This document shows positions 45,837 to 53,844 of a stretch of DNA of 64,000 nucleotides, one piece after another. The stretch is from contig NZ_BOMQ01000026.1 of assembly GCF_016862275.1 (NCBI RefSeq), positions 62,001 through 126,000 on the forward strand, given 5' to 3'. Under the pieces are notes generated by a model that searched no databases, had not been told where the DNA came from, and saw only the letters and a program-made list of their open reading frames with translations. The position numbers and the translations under genes were made by a program. This DNA comes from Actinoplanes nipponensis (GTDB taxonomy: Bacteria; Actinomycetota; Actinomycetes; Mycobacteriales; Micromonosporaceae). Positions within the stretch are counted from its first letter, which is position 1, and every line of letters begins with the position of its first letter.

Positions 45837-46643
45837 TCAGAGCTCGCGCACGACGACGTCCACCTGACGGGGGCGGCCCGCCGCGACGGGCCGCTCCTCG
45901 ACGGTGTACTTCAGCTCCCGCAGCGCCGCCAGCAGCTCGTCCACCGAGGCCGGGCGCGCGCCGGCCTCGGCGAGCGAGCGCACCAGCCGGCCCTTGGTGG
46001 CCTTGTTGAAATGGCTCACCACCGAGCGCCGCGGCTCGCCGCCGACCATCCGCTCGTGCAGCACCCGCACGGTCGCGGTGCGCCCGGCGAGCGCGCCCGA
46101 GGGCGTCCACATCGCCGCGTACGCGCCCGAGCGCAGGTCCAGCACCGGGCCGTCGGCGGCCGCCCGGTCGAGCGCGGGGCCGAGCGCCTTCTTCCAGTAC
46201 GGCGTGAGCCCGCCCAGCACCGGCAGCGACACCCCCACCGAGCACCGGTACGCCGGGATGCGGTCGGTCAACCGCAGCACCCCCCACAGCCCCGAGAAGA
46301 CCACCGCCCGCTCGTCCAGCCACGCCCGCGCCCCCGGGGCCAGCCCGGCGGCGTCGAGCGCCTCGTAGAGCACGCCGGTGTAGACCTCCGCGGCCGGCGC
46401 GGCCGGCGCCGTGGCCAGCGCGGCGTTGCGGGCGACCTCGCCCTGCTGAGCCGGGCTGAGCCCGAGCACGGCCAGCGAGTCCGCGACGCCCCGGGCGCTG
46501 GTCCGCCGGCAGAGCGCGACGAGCCGGGACAGCACCCGGCGGCGGGCGGGCGCGAGCCGGGGGAGCCACAGCTGCGCGGGATCGGCCGGCTCGCCGGCGG
46601 CCGGCGCGGACTTGCCCTCGGACGGGGGCAGCAGGATGAGCAC
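45837..46643 (-). CDS. yaaA: YaaA-family peroxide-stress protein
   Basis: A 268-aa cytoplasmic protein of the YaaA/DUF328 family. It shows the family's hallmark motifs: LLPPSEGKSAP at the N-terminus, YTGVLYEAL, VFSGLWGVLRLTDRIPAYR and SHFNKATKGRLVR near the end. In E. coli the homologue lowers free iron under hydrogen peroxide stress and binds DNA. Start ATG at 46643. It converges with the FKBP gene, the stop codons being 1 base apart, so neither leaves space for a terminator. It precedes nothing obvious in its own direction. Confidence 0.9.
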   Translation of the reverse strand: MLILLPPSEGKSAPAAGEPADPAQLWLPRLAPARRRVLSRLVALCRRTSARGVADSLAVLGLSPAQQGEVARNAALATAPAAPAAEVYTGVLYEALDAAGLAPGARAWLDERAVVFSGLWGVLRLTDRIPAYRCSVGVSLPVLGGLTPYWKKALGPALDRAAADGPVLDLRSGAYAAMWTPSGALAGRTATVRVLHERMVGGEPRRSVVSHFNKATKGRLVRSLAEAGARPASVDELLAALRELKYTVEERPVAAGRPRQVDVVVREL

Positions 46644-46652
46644 GCCGCGAGG

Positions 46653-46997
46653 TTACAAGTCCGTCCCGGTGGCCAGCGCGTCGGCCACGCTGGGCCGCAC
46701 GTCGAGCACCTCGTCCAGCCCGGCCACCCGCAGCAGGCCGGACAGCTGGTCACCGGGCGCGGCCAGGCGCAGCCAGCCACCGGCGTCGCGGGCCCGTTCG
46801 TGCCCGGCGACGAACGAGCGCAGCCCGGTGGAGTCGCAGAAGCCGATGCCGGACACGTCGACCACCACCCGCGGCGCCGGGCGGTCGAGCACCTGTTCCA
46901 GGGTGGTGCCGAGCACGGTGTCCGAGCCGTCGTCGAGGTCGCCGCGGACGGTCACGACCACGGTGTCGTCGGGGTTGCCGATCACGGACACTTGCAC
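46653..46997 (-). CDS. STAS-domain protein (anti-sigma-factor antagonist type)
   Basis: A 114-aa single STAS domain. VVVDVSGIGFCDSTGLRSFV holds the phosphorylatable Ser in the DSTGL motif, as in SpoIIAA-like regulators of anti-sigma kinases. GTG at 46997 has GGAGG 7 bases upstream. It lies 44 bases after the CopC-CopD gene in the same direction and 9 bases before the YaaA gene start, so it may be co-transcribed with either. No anti-sigma kinase is adjacent. It differs clearly from the other STAS protein (15613). Confidence 0.85.
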   Translation of the reverse strand: MQVSVIGNPDDTVVVTVRGDLDDGSDTVLGTTLEQVLDRPAPRVVVDVSGIGFCDSTGLRSFVAGHERARDAGGWLRLAAPGDQLSGLLRVAGLDEVLDVRPSVADALATGTDL

Positions 46998-47041
46998 GGG
47001 AGGGCCTCCAGGGAGCGCGACGGAGACCTCTGCTTGCCCCG

Positions 47042-48721
47042 TCAGGAGGCCGGCGGAACCTGCGGCACGGTGATCGTCGTGCGCACGGTGGCCTGGTCGA
47101 TGTCGCTGACCCGGACGGTGAAGCTCAGCTCGTACGTGCCGGGCAGCGGGAACGTCAGCGCGCCGACGGCGTCGTTGCGGGGGTGCAGCGGCAGCATGGG
47201 CGCGGACACCGGCTCCAGGTCGCGGCCCTGCAGGCGGGCCGTGACGGTCCACTCGGCGGCCGGCAGCGGCTTGCCCTCGGGCGTGTAGGCGAAGCCGTGC
47301 ACGGTGTTGTTCTCGCCCAGCTCCACGGGATAGACGTAGTACTGCAGCGTGTAGAGCGGCGAGGTCAGGGTCTGGGAGACGCCCTTGCCGGTGCCGGCGG
47401 CCTGCTCGACCGTGGCGCTGCGGCCGGGGGTGGCCTGCACCAGCACGGCGCTGAGCCCGAGCACGACGACGGTCGCGGCCACCTCGATTCCGACCGTGCG
47501 CCGCAGCCGGGCGGCCGATGCCCCGCTCACCGGGACGCGCAGCGCGAGCCGCCGGGCGAGGAACGCCGCCACCAGCACCCCGGCCAGGATCGCCGCCTTG
47601 GCCAGCACCAGGCGGCCGTAGCCGGTGCCCCACAGCGCGCCGGGCGACCCGACCTGGACCACCGCCTGCACCGTGCCCGCGCCGGCCAGCCACACCACCG
47701 CCAGCATCGCCCAGCGCGACCAGGCCGGCAGGATCACCCCCAGCACCCGGGGGTGCGCCCGGCGCAGCAGGAACACCGCGAGCGTGACCAGCCCGCCGAG
47801 CCACACCGCCATCGCGGCGAGGTGCACCACGTCGGCCGCCACCACCGCCGCGGCCAGCGGCGACTCGGCGGCGTGCCCGGTCAGGGGCCAGGTGGTCAGC
47901 CCGGCGGCGGCCAGCCCGAGCAGGGCCGCGCCGTGCCGGCGGCGGCCGGCGCCGCGCAGCACCGGGGGCAGCAGCGCCGCGGCGGCGCCGAGCACGGCCA
48001 GCCGGGCCAGCAGGATGACGCCGAACGGGCTGGCCAGCACGTCGGCGAGCTCGGTGACCGAGACGTCCCACAGCGGGGCGCCGCTGCTGTTCGGCGCCTG
48101 CGTCCAGAGCGCCGCCAGCGTCGAGGCGGCGGTGCCGAGCAGCCCGGCGCGGACCAGCAGGACGGCGCCGCGCCGGGGCACGCGGCGGGGCCACAGCAGG
48201 GCCAGCAGCAGCGCCGGGCCGACGATCAGGGTCAGGCCGGCGTACCCGACGACCTTGATCGCGGGGACCGCGGCCGCGACCGACGGGTGCACGCCGGCCG
48301 GGTCGCTCTCCGGCGGCCGCGCCGACGGCGCGCCGACCGAGAAGGTCAGCGCGCCGCCGACCGGGTGGCTGTCGGCCGAGATGATCCGGTAGCTGACCAG
48401 GTACGTGCCCAGCGGCTGGTCCGCCCGCCGCACCTGGATCCGCAGCGTCGGGCCGCTCGCGGTGACCGCGCCGGTGATCCGCTTGCCGTCCGGCGCCAGC
48501 ACCTGGGTGCGGCCGGGCACCGCGGTGAAGCCCTCGGTGAAGGTCAGCGTGATCTCGCCCGGCGCGCTCGCCACCACGCTGCCCGGCTCGGGCGTCGCCG
48601 TGGTCAGCGCGGCGTGCGCGCTCGCCGGCGCGGCCGGCAGCAGCAGCGCGCCCAGCCCGATCATGGCCGCGACGAGCACACGTACGATCCGCGGCCCCCC
48701 AGCCGCTGCAGCCCCTGTCAC
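47042..48721 (-). CDS. Fused CopC-CopD copper-handling protein
   Basis: A 559-aa protein. The signal sequence ends at PASA, so the mature chain starts HAALTTATPEPGS, the N-terminal His that binds copper in CopC. The CopC domain (FTEGFTAVPGRTQVLAPDG, SYRIISADSHPVGGALTF) is followed by about eight membrane helices of the CopD type (VVHLAAMAVWLGGLVTLAVFLLRR). A further extracellular domain of about 130 residues ends the chain (YVYPVELGENNTVHGFAYTPEGKPLP), resembling YtkA-like domains. Together they probably take copper from outside to the membrane or cytoplasm. GTG at 48721 is used. The gene is divergent from phosphoglucomutase, 126 bases away. Confidence 0.88.
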   Translation of the reverse strand: MTGAAAAGGPRIVRVLVAAMIGLGALLLPAAPASAHAALTTATPEPGSVVASAPGEITLTFTEGFTAVPGRTQVLAPDGKRITGAVTASGPTLRIQVRRADQPLGTYLVSYRIISADSHPVGGALTFSVGAPSARPPESDPAGVHPSVAAAVPAIKVVGYAGLTLIVGPALLLALLWPRRVPRRGAVLLVRAGLLGTAASTLAALWTQAPNSSGAPLWDVSVTELADVLASPFGVILLARLAVLGAAAALLPPVLRGAGRRRHGAALLGLAAAGLTTWPLTGHAAESPLAAAVVAADVVHLAAMAVWLGGLVTLAVFLLRRAHPRVLGVILPAWSRWAMLAVVWLAGAGTVQAVVQVGSPGALWGTGYGRLVLAKAAILAGVLVAAFLARRLALRVPVSGASAARLRRTVGIEVAATVVVLGLSAVLVQATPGRSATVEQAAGTGKGVSQTLTSPLYTLQYYVYPVELGENNTVHGFAYTPEGKPLPAAEWTVTARLQGRDLEPVSAPMLPLHPRNDAVGALTFPLPGTYELSFTVRVSDIDQATVRTTITVPQVPPAS

Positions 48722-48847
48722 GGTAGGTAGTTCGGATCACCGGGGGCAAAGGTTCAATGCGCGCACGGCGGCTTACCGATCCGCTGTGCCGGGTACCAGC
48801 CGGCGATACGATCCCGGGCAGGTCCACGCCCTCAAGGAGGCTCCCCG

Positions 48848-50491
48848 ATGTCCGTGCATCCCCGCGCCGGCACCCCCGCCGCAGCCGGCGACAAGATCGA
48901 CGTGCCCCGGGTGGTCCTCAGCTACTACACCGGCCACCCGGATCCGCAGGTGGCCGAGCAGCGCGTCGCGTTCGGCACGTCGGGGCACCGCGGCTCGAGC
49001 CTGCGCACCGCGTTCAACGAGGACCACATCGTCGCCACCAGCCAGGCCATCGTCGAGTACCGCCGGGAGCAGGGCACCGACGGCCCGCTCCACCTGGTCC
49101 GCGACACCCACGCGCTGAGCGAGCCGGCAATGATCTCCGCGCTGGAGGTGTTCGCGGCCAACGACGTCCGGGTGCTGATCGACAGCCGCGACGGCTACAC
49201 GCCGACCCCCGCGCTGTCGCACGCGATCCTGTCGTACAACCGGGGCCGGACCGGCGGGCTGGCCGACGGCGTGGTGGTCACCCCGTCGCACAACCCGCCG
49301 GACGACGGCGGCTTCAAGTACAACCCGCCGCACGGCGGGCCGGCCGACACCGACGCCACCAAGTGGATCCAGGACCGGGCGAACGCGCTGATCGCCGACG
49401 GGCTGCGGGAGGTACGCCGGGTGCCGGCCGCCCGGGCGCGCGCCTCCGAGCTGGTCTCCGGCTACGACTACCTGGCCACCTACGTCGACGACCTGGGCTC
49501 GGTCATCGACATGGAGGCGATCCGCTCGGCCGGCGTCCGGATCGGCGCGGACCCGCTCGGCGGGGCCAGCGTCGCGTACTGGGGCGAGATCGGCTCCCGG
49601 TACGGCCTCGACCTGACCGTGGTGAACCCGGACGTCGACCCGACGTTCGGCTTCATGACGCTGGACTGGGACGGCAAGATCCGGATGGACTGCTCGTCGC
49701 CGTACGCGATGGCCTCGCTGATCGCGCAGAAGGACCGGTTCCAGCTGGCCACGGGCAACGACGCGGACGCCGACCGGCACGGCATCGTCACCCCCGACGG
49801 CGGCCTGATGAACCCGAACCACTACCTGGCGGTGGCGATCTCGTACCTCTACCAGGTCCGCACCGACTGGCCCGCCGCGGCGGCGATCGGCAAGACCCTG
49901 GTCTCGTCGTCGATGATCGACCGGGTGGCGGCCGACCTGGGCCGCAAGCTCGACGAGGTGCCGGTCGGCTTCAAGTGGTTCGTGCCGGGCCTGCTGGACG
50001 GCTCGATCGGCTTCGGCGGCGAGGAGAGCGCGGGCGCGTCGTTCCTGCGCCGCGACGGCAGCCCGTGGAGCACCGACAAGGACGGCATCCTGCTGGACCT
50101 GCTGGCCTCGGAGATCGTGGCGACGACGGGCCGGACCCCGAGCGAGCACTACCGCGACCTGACGGCGAAGTTCGGCGACCCGGCGTACGCCCGGATCGAC
50201 GCCCCGGCGACCCGCGACGAGAAGGCGATCCTGGCCAAGCTGTCGCCGTCGCAGGTGTCGGCCAAGGAACTGGACGGCGAGCCGATCACGGCGGTGCTGA
50301 CCACGGCGCCGGGCAACAACGCGCCGATCGGCGGGCTGAAGGTGACCACGGAGTCGGGCTGGTTCGCGGCCCGGCCGTCCGGCACGGAGGACGTGTACAA
50401 GATCTACGCGGAGTCGTTCCGGGGGCCGGAGCACCTGGCCCGGATCCAGGAGGAGGCCCGCGCGGTCGTCTCGGCGGCGTTGCAGGGCTGA
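48848..50491 (+). CDS. pgm: Phosphoglucomutase, alpha-D-glucose specific
   Basis: A 547-aa enzyme that interconverts glucose 1-phosphate and glucose 6-phosphate, feeding glycogen, trehalose and cell-wall sugars. The catalytic phospho-Ser is in [17 protein letters not shown], the metal-binding loop is [11 protein letters not shown], the sugar-binding loop is GFGGEESAG, and the phosphate loop is [10 protein letters not shown]. The length and [10 protein letters not shown] start match the bacterial Pgm subfamily rather than phosphomannomutases. ATG at 48848 has AAGGAGG upstream. A strong hairpin at 50501-50543 ends transcription. Confidence 0.95.
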   Translation: MSVHPRAGTPAAAGDKIDVPRVVLSYYTGHPDPQVAEQRVAFGTSGHRGSSLRTAFNEDHIVATSQAIVEYRREQGTDGPLHLVRDTHALSEPAMISALEVFAANDVRVLIDSRDGYTPTPALSHAILSYNRGRTGGLADGVVVTPSHNPPDDGGFKYNPPHGGPADTDATKWIQDRANALIADGLREVRRVPAARARASELVSGYDYLATYVDDLGSVIDMEAIRSAGVRIGADPLGGASVAYWGEIGSRYGLDLTVVNPDVDPTFGFMTLDWDGKIRMDCSSPYAMASLIAQKDRFQLATGNDADADRHGIVTPDGGLMNPNHYLAVAISYLYQVRTDWPAAAAIGKTLVSSSMIDRVAADLGRKLDEVPVGFKWFVPGLLDGSIGFGGEESAGASFLRRDGSPWSTDKDGILLDLLASEIVATTGRTPSEHYRDLTAKFGDPAYARIDAPATRDEKAILAKLSPSQVSAKELDGEPITAVLTTAPGNNAPIGGLKVTTESGWFAARPSGTEDVYKIYAESFRGPEHLARIQEEARAVVSAALQG

Positions 50492-50500
50492 CCCGCCGTT

Positions 50501-50543
50501 GCCGGGCGGCCCCGACCGCGGTGTGCGGTCCGGGCCGCCCGGC
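50501..50543. terminator. Bidirectional terminator between pgm and the response regulator gene
   Basis: A 19-bp stem (50501-50519 with 50525-50543) with one mismatch and a GGTGT loop, starting 10 bases after the pgm stop and ending 20 bases before the end of the converging regulator gene. It can serve both genes. Confidence 0.7.
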
Positions 50544-50563
50544 GCTTTCCGGTGACCACCGGG

Positions 50564-51214
50564 TCAGGGGCGCGGCCGGACCAGGCCGAGGTCGTAGGCG
50601 GCGATCGTCGCCTGCACCCGGTCGCGCACCCCGAGCTTGGCCAGCAGCGCGTTGACGTGCGTCTTCACCGTGCCGGTGGTGATGCCCAGGGCCGCGCCGA
50701 TCTCCGCGTTGGACAGGCCCGTGGCCATGCTGACCAGGACCTCGCGTTCGCGCGGGGTGAGGCCGTCCAGCCGCGACCCGGCCTCCACCGGGACGGCCGG
50801 CGCGCCGCCGGCGAAGGCGTCGATGAGGCGGCGGGTGACCGCGGGGCTGAGCATCGCCTCGCCGTCCGCGACGACCCGGACGGCGGCCAGCAGGTCGGCC
50901 GGCTGGGTGTCCTTGAGCACGAACCCGGCGGCGCCCGCCCGCAGCGCCTCGTAGACGTAGCGGTCCTGATGGAACGTGGTCAGGACGAGCACCCGGGTGG
51001 CCGGCGCGGCGGCGGTCAGCCGCGCGGTGGCGGTCAGGCCGTCCATGCCGGGCATCCGGATGTCCATGAGCACCACGTCCGGTCGCAGCCGGGCGGCCAG
51101 GTCGAGGGCGGACTGCCCGTCGGCCGCCTCGCCGACGACCTCGAGGTCCGGCTCGGCGTCCACGATCGCGGCGATCCCGGCGCGCACCATCAGCTGGTCG
51201 TCGACGACCATCAC
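50564..51214 (-). CDS. NarL/LuxR-type response regulator
   Basis: A 216-aa regulator. The receiver domain has the acidic pocket VVDD, phospho-acceptor Asp in DVVLMDIRMPGMDG, Thr in VLVLTTF and Lys in GFVLKDTQPADLL. The DNA-binding domain is LTPREREVLVSMATGLSNAEIGAALGITTGTVKTHVNALLAKLGVRDR. GTG at 51214 overlaps the kinase stop in GTGATG, so it is coupled to the kinase. A GGAGGT site lies about 18 bases upstream, further than usual, which leaves the start slightly unsure. It should be phosphorylated by the fused kinase encoded before it; target genes are unknown. Confidence 0.9.
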   Translation of the reverse strand: MMVVDDQLMVRAGIAAIVDAEPDLEVVGEAADGQSALDLAARLRPDVVLMDIRMPGMDGLTATARLTAAAPATRVLVLTTFHQDRYVYEALRAGAAGFVLKDTQPADLLAAVRVVADGEAMLSPAVTRRLIDAFAGGAPAVPVEAGSRLDGLTPREREVLVSMATGLSNAEIGAALGITTGTVKTHVNALLAKLGVRDRVQATIAAYDLGLVRPRP

Positions 51215-53670
51215 GCGGACGGCGATGACGCCACCTCCTCGTTCCGCCCGGCCGGCCGGCCCGGATCGCTCCCGGCCGCCCGACCCTGCTCCCCGGCCGG
51301 GCGCCCCCGGCCGGACTCCCGCGCCGCATCCGGACGGATCCCGTCCGGATGCGGCGGCACCGTCCCCGGCAGCAGGATCTCCGGCAGCCCGTCCGCCGCG
51401 GTCGTCGTGCTGCCGCCCACGGCCGCCAGCCGGGCCCGCAGACCCGCGGCGATCTCGCCGCCCGCGTCCGCCGGCATCGGCCGCACGCCGATCCGCACCG
51501 GGTCGTCGTCCAGGTCCACCCGGACCGCCACCGGTCCCGTGTCCCCGGCCAGCAGCAGCTCCACCACCCGGAAGGCCGACAGGTCCACGTCCGCGGGCAG
51601 CACCCGGCCGGCCCCGCGGACCTCCAGCGCCACCGCGCGCCCACCGGCCCGCCAGCGCTCCGCCAGCGCGGGCAGCGCCGCCGCGGTCGGCTGGGGTTCG
51701 TGGTCGCCGCGGGCCGGGCCCGATGCCTCCTCGCGCAGGCCGTTGAGCAGGCCCCGCATCGCGTCCAGGGCGGCGCGGGCCGAGGTCAGCACCTGGTCGA
51801 GGTCGCCGGCGTCCGCCGCCGTGGCCACCCGGGCCGTGTCGCGCAGGACCGCCGCGCGCAGGCCGGCGGCCACCCGGGCCCGTTCCAGCCCGGCCACCCA
51901 CAGCGCCTGGGCGGTGGAGGCGGCCACCGCGTCGTGCTCGCGGGACTCGATGCCGGCGCGGCGCCGGCGCACCAGCCAGCCGGTCAGCCAGGCGAGCAGG
52001 ATCGGCAGGCCGAGCGGGCAGGCGACCACCGCGGCCATGACGCCCGCGCCGAACACGAGCGGGATGTCCTGCTCGGACGGCGTGTCCAGGGCCAGCGTCA
52101 CGCCCGCCGCCAGGACCGCCGAGGCCGACGCCACCGCGGCGGCCAGCGCGCTCAGGTCGTGGCGGCGGGCGTAGCGGGCCACCGCGTACACGGCGATGAG
52201 CTCGGCGCCCAGGCCGGCCGGCAGCACCCAGCCGTGCGCCGGGGCGATGACGCCGGTGGCGATCAGCACCGGCAGGATCCAGGCGGTCGCCGCGACCGCG
52301 CCGAGCACCGTCCAGGGGCGGCGGCGCCGCCAGCCCACCGGCACCGCGTGGGCGGCGGCCACCAGCAGAAGCAGGGGGACGGGGGCGCCGGCCGGCCCCG
52401 CGTCGCCGGGTGCGGCCAGCAGGCCGCCGGCCGGGGCGAACAGCGCCAGCAGCACCAGGGCGGCGTCGATCACCTGGGCGGACCCGGGCCGCCGGCGCGA
52501 CCGGCCGGCCGCGACGGCGACACCCGCCGCCGGCGGGAGGACGGCGGGGGAGGGGGACGGGAGGACGGCGCGGACGCGCCAGCCGCCCCCGGGGCGGGGA
52601 CCCGCCGTCAGCGTGCCGCCGAGCGTCGTCGCCCGCTCCCGCATGCCCGCGACGCCCCGCCCCGAGCCCAGGCCCCCGGGTCCGTCGGCCCGGGCGCCGT
52701 CGTCGTCGATCGTCAGCTCCAGGCCGGCGGGCGCCGTCGCCAGCCGGATCCGGACGCCCGCCCCCGGGGCGTACCGCAGGATGTTGGTCAGCGCCTCGCG
52801 GGTGATCCCGCACACCGCCTCCGTGGCCGCGGGCGGCGGCTCCTGCGCCTCCCCGGCCTGCACGCCGACCCGCTGTCCGAGCAGCCGGAAGCCCTCGGCC
52901 AGCGCGTCCAGCCGGGCGGCGACCGGGTCGGGCCGCTCGTCCGGCCGCTGCAGCAGCGCGACCAGCCGGTGCAGGGCCGCCAGGGTGTCGCGGCCGGTGC
53001 GCGAGGCGAACGCGCGCGCCTCGGCGGCCAGGTCGGGTCGGGCCGCGCCGAGGCGCTGGGCGGCCGAGACGATGACCACGATCGAGGTCAGGTGGTGGGC
53101 GGTCACGTCGTGCAGCTCACGGGCCAGGCGGCGCCGTTCGGTGTCGGCCGCCCGGTTCCGGCGGTCCTCGGCCTCGGCCAGCCGGGCCGCCGCGGTGGCT
53201 CTGTCGGCGTGCCAGCGGTGCCGGGCCCGGCCGAACGCCACCACCGCCGGATAGACGATCACGACGGACGCCACCTCGGCCGGGTACTCGCCCGTCACGC
53301 CCGAGGTGGCGGCGATCAGCGCGCACTGCCACAGCGCCACCCCGGCCGTGCCGCCCAGCGCCAGCCGCCCGGAGCGCCACACCGCCACGCCGTAGAGCGC
53401 CACCAGGTCGGCGACCGAGATCACCAGGAGGGCGTCGGCGGACACGCCGACCGTGCCCACGGTCAGCGCCGCGACCACCACGGCGAGGGTCGCCGGGGGC
53501 GCCGTGCGCCGCCAGAGCAACGCTGCCGCGACGACGACCGTGACCGCGACCCCGGTCGCGACCGCCGCGGCCGGCAGCGGCTCGCCGGTGGCCAGCGGGC
53601 GGCCCGGCCAGGCGGCCAGCTGGGCGACGGCGAGACCGCAGGGCAGCAACCACCTCGGCAAGTGCTTCAT
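51211..53670 (-). CDS. Sensor kinase with two fused HisKA_3-type modules, the second degenerate
   Basis: An 819-aa membrane protein. Module 1 has a membrane domain (to about residue 150), a dimerisation helix with the phospho-His in ERRRLARELHDVTAHHL (His187), and an ATPase domain with ITREALTNILRYAPG and DDDGA...GSGRGVAGMRERA. Module 2 (from about residue 395) repeats the plan: a second membrane domain, then a helix aligning with the first but reading ERARVAAGLRAAVLRDTARV, where the His-Asp pair is Ala-Val/Arg, and a C-terminal part without N- or G-box motifs. It thus looks like a once-separate kinase that decayed after fusion and may now sense signals or bind the dimer partner. It overlaps the regulator gene by 4 bases. 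Confidence 0.87.
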   Translation of the reverse strand: MKHLPRWLLPCGLAVAQLAAWPGRPLATGEPLPAAAVATGVAVTVVVAAALLWRRTAPPATLAVVVAALTVGTVGVSADALLVISVADLVALYGVAVWRSGRLALGGTAGVALWQCALIAATSGVTGEYPAEVASVVIVYPAVVAFGRARHRWHADRATAAARLAEAEDRRNRAADTERRRLARELHDVTAHHLTSIVVIVSAAQRLGAARPDLAAEARAFASRTGRDTLAALHRLVALLQRPDERPDPVAARLDALAEGFRLLGQRVGVQAGEAQEPPPAATEAVCGITREALTNILRYAPGAGVRIRLATAPAGLELTIDDDGARADGPGGLGSGRGVAGMRERATTLGGTLTAGPRPGGGWRVRAVLPSPSPAVLPPAAGVAVAAGRSRRRPGSAQVIDAALVLLALFAPAGGLLAAPGDAGPAGAPVPLLLLVAAAHAVPVGWRRRRPWTVLGAVAATAWILPVLIATGVIAPAHGWVLPAGLGAELIAVYAVARYARRHDLSALAAAVASASAVLAAGVTLALDTPSEQDIPLVFGAGVMAAVVACPLGLPILLAWLTGWLVRRRRAGIESREHDAVAASTAQALWVAGLERARVAAGLRAAVLRDTARVATAADAGDLDQVLTSARAALDAMRGLLNGLREEASGPARGDHEPQPTAAALPALAERWRAGGRAVALEVRGAGRVLPADVDLSAFRVVELLLAGDTGPVAVRVDLDDDPVRIGVRPMPADAGGEIAAGLRARLAAVGGSTTTAADGLPEILLPGTVPPHPDGIRPDAARESGRGRPAGEQGRAAGSDPGRPAGRNEEVASSPSA

Positions 53671-53844
53671 GACGCACCGACCCTAGGCGGGCGCCGCCAC
53701 GGCCCGCATCCGCCCGCGGTCCCACCGGCGCCTCTATCCAAGGGAGGAGGAGGCCGGCTCGGCCCGGGAAATCTCAGCTTCCGCCGGCCGTCGCCGACTG
53801 GTACTGCGCCAGACCCCGCACAGTGACAGGAGCCGAGCGCAGCC

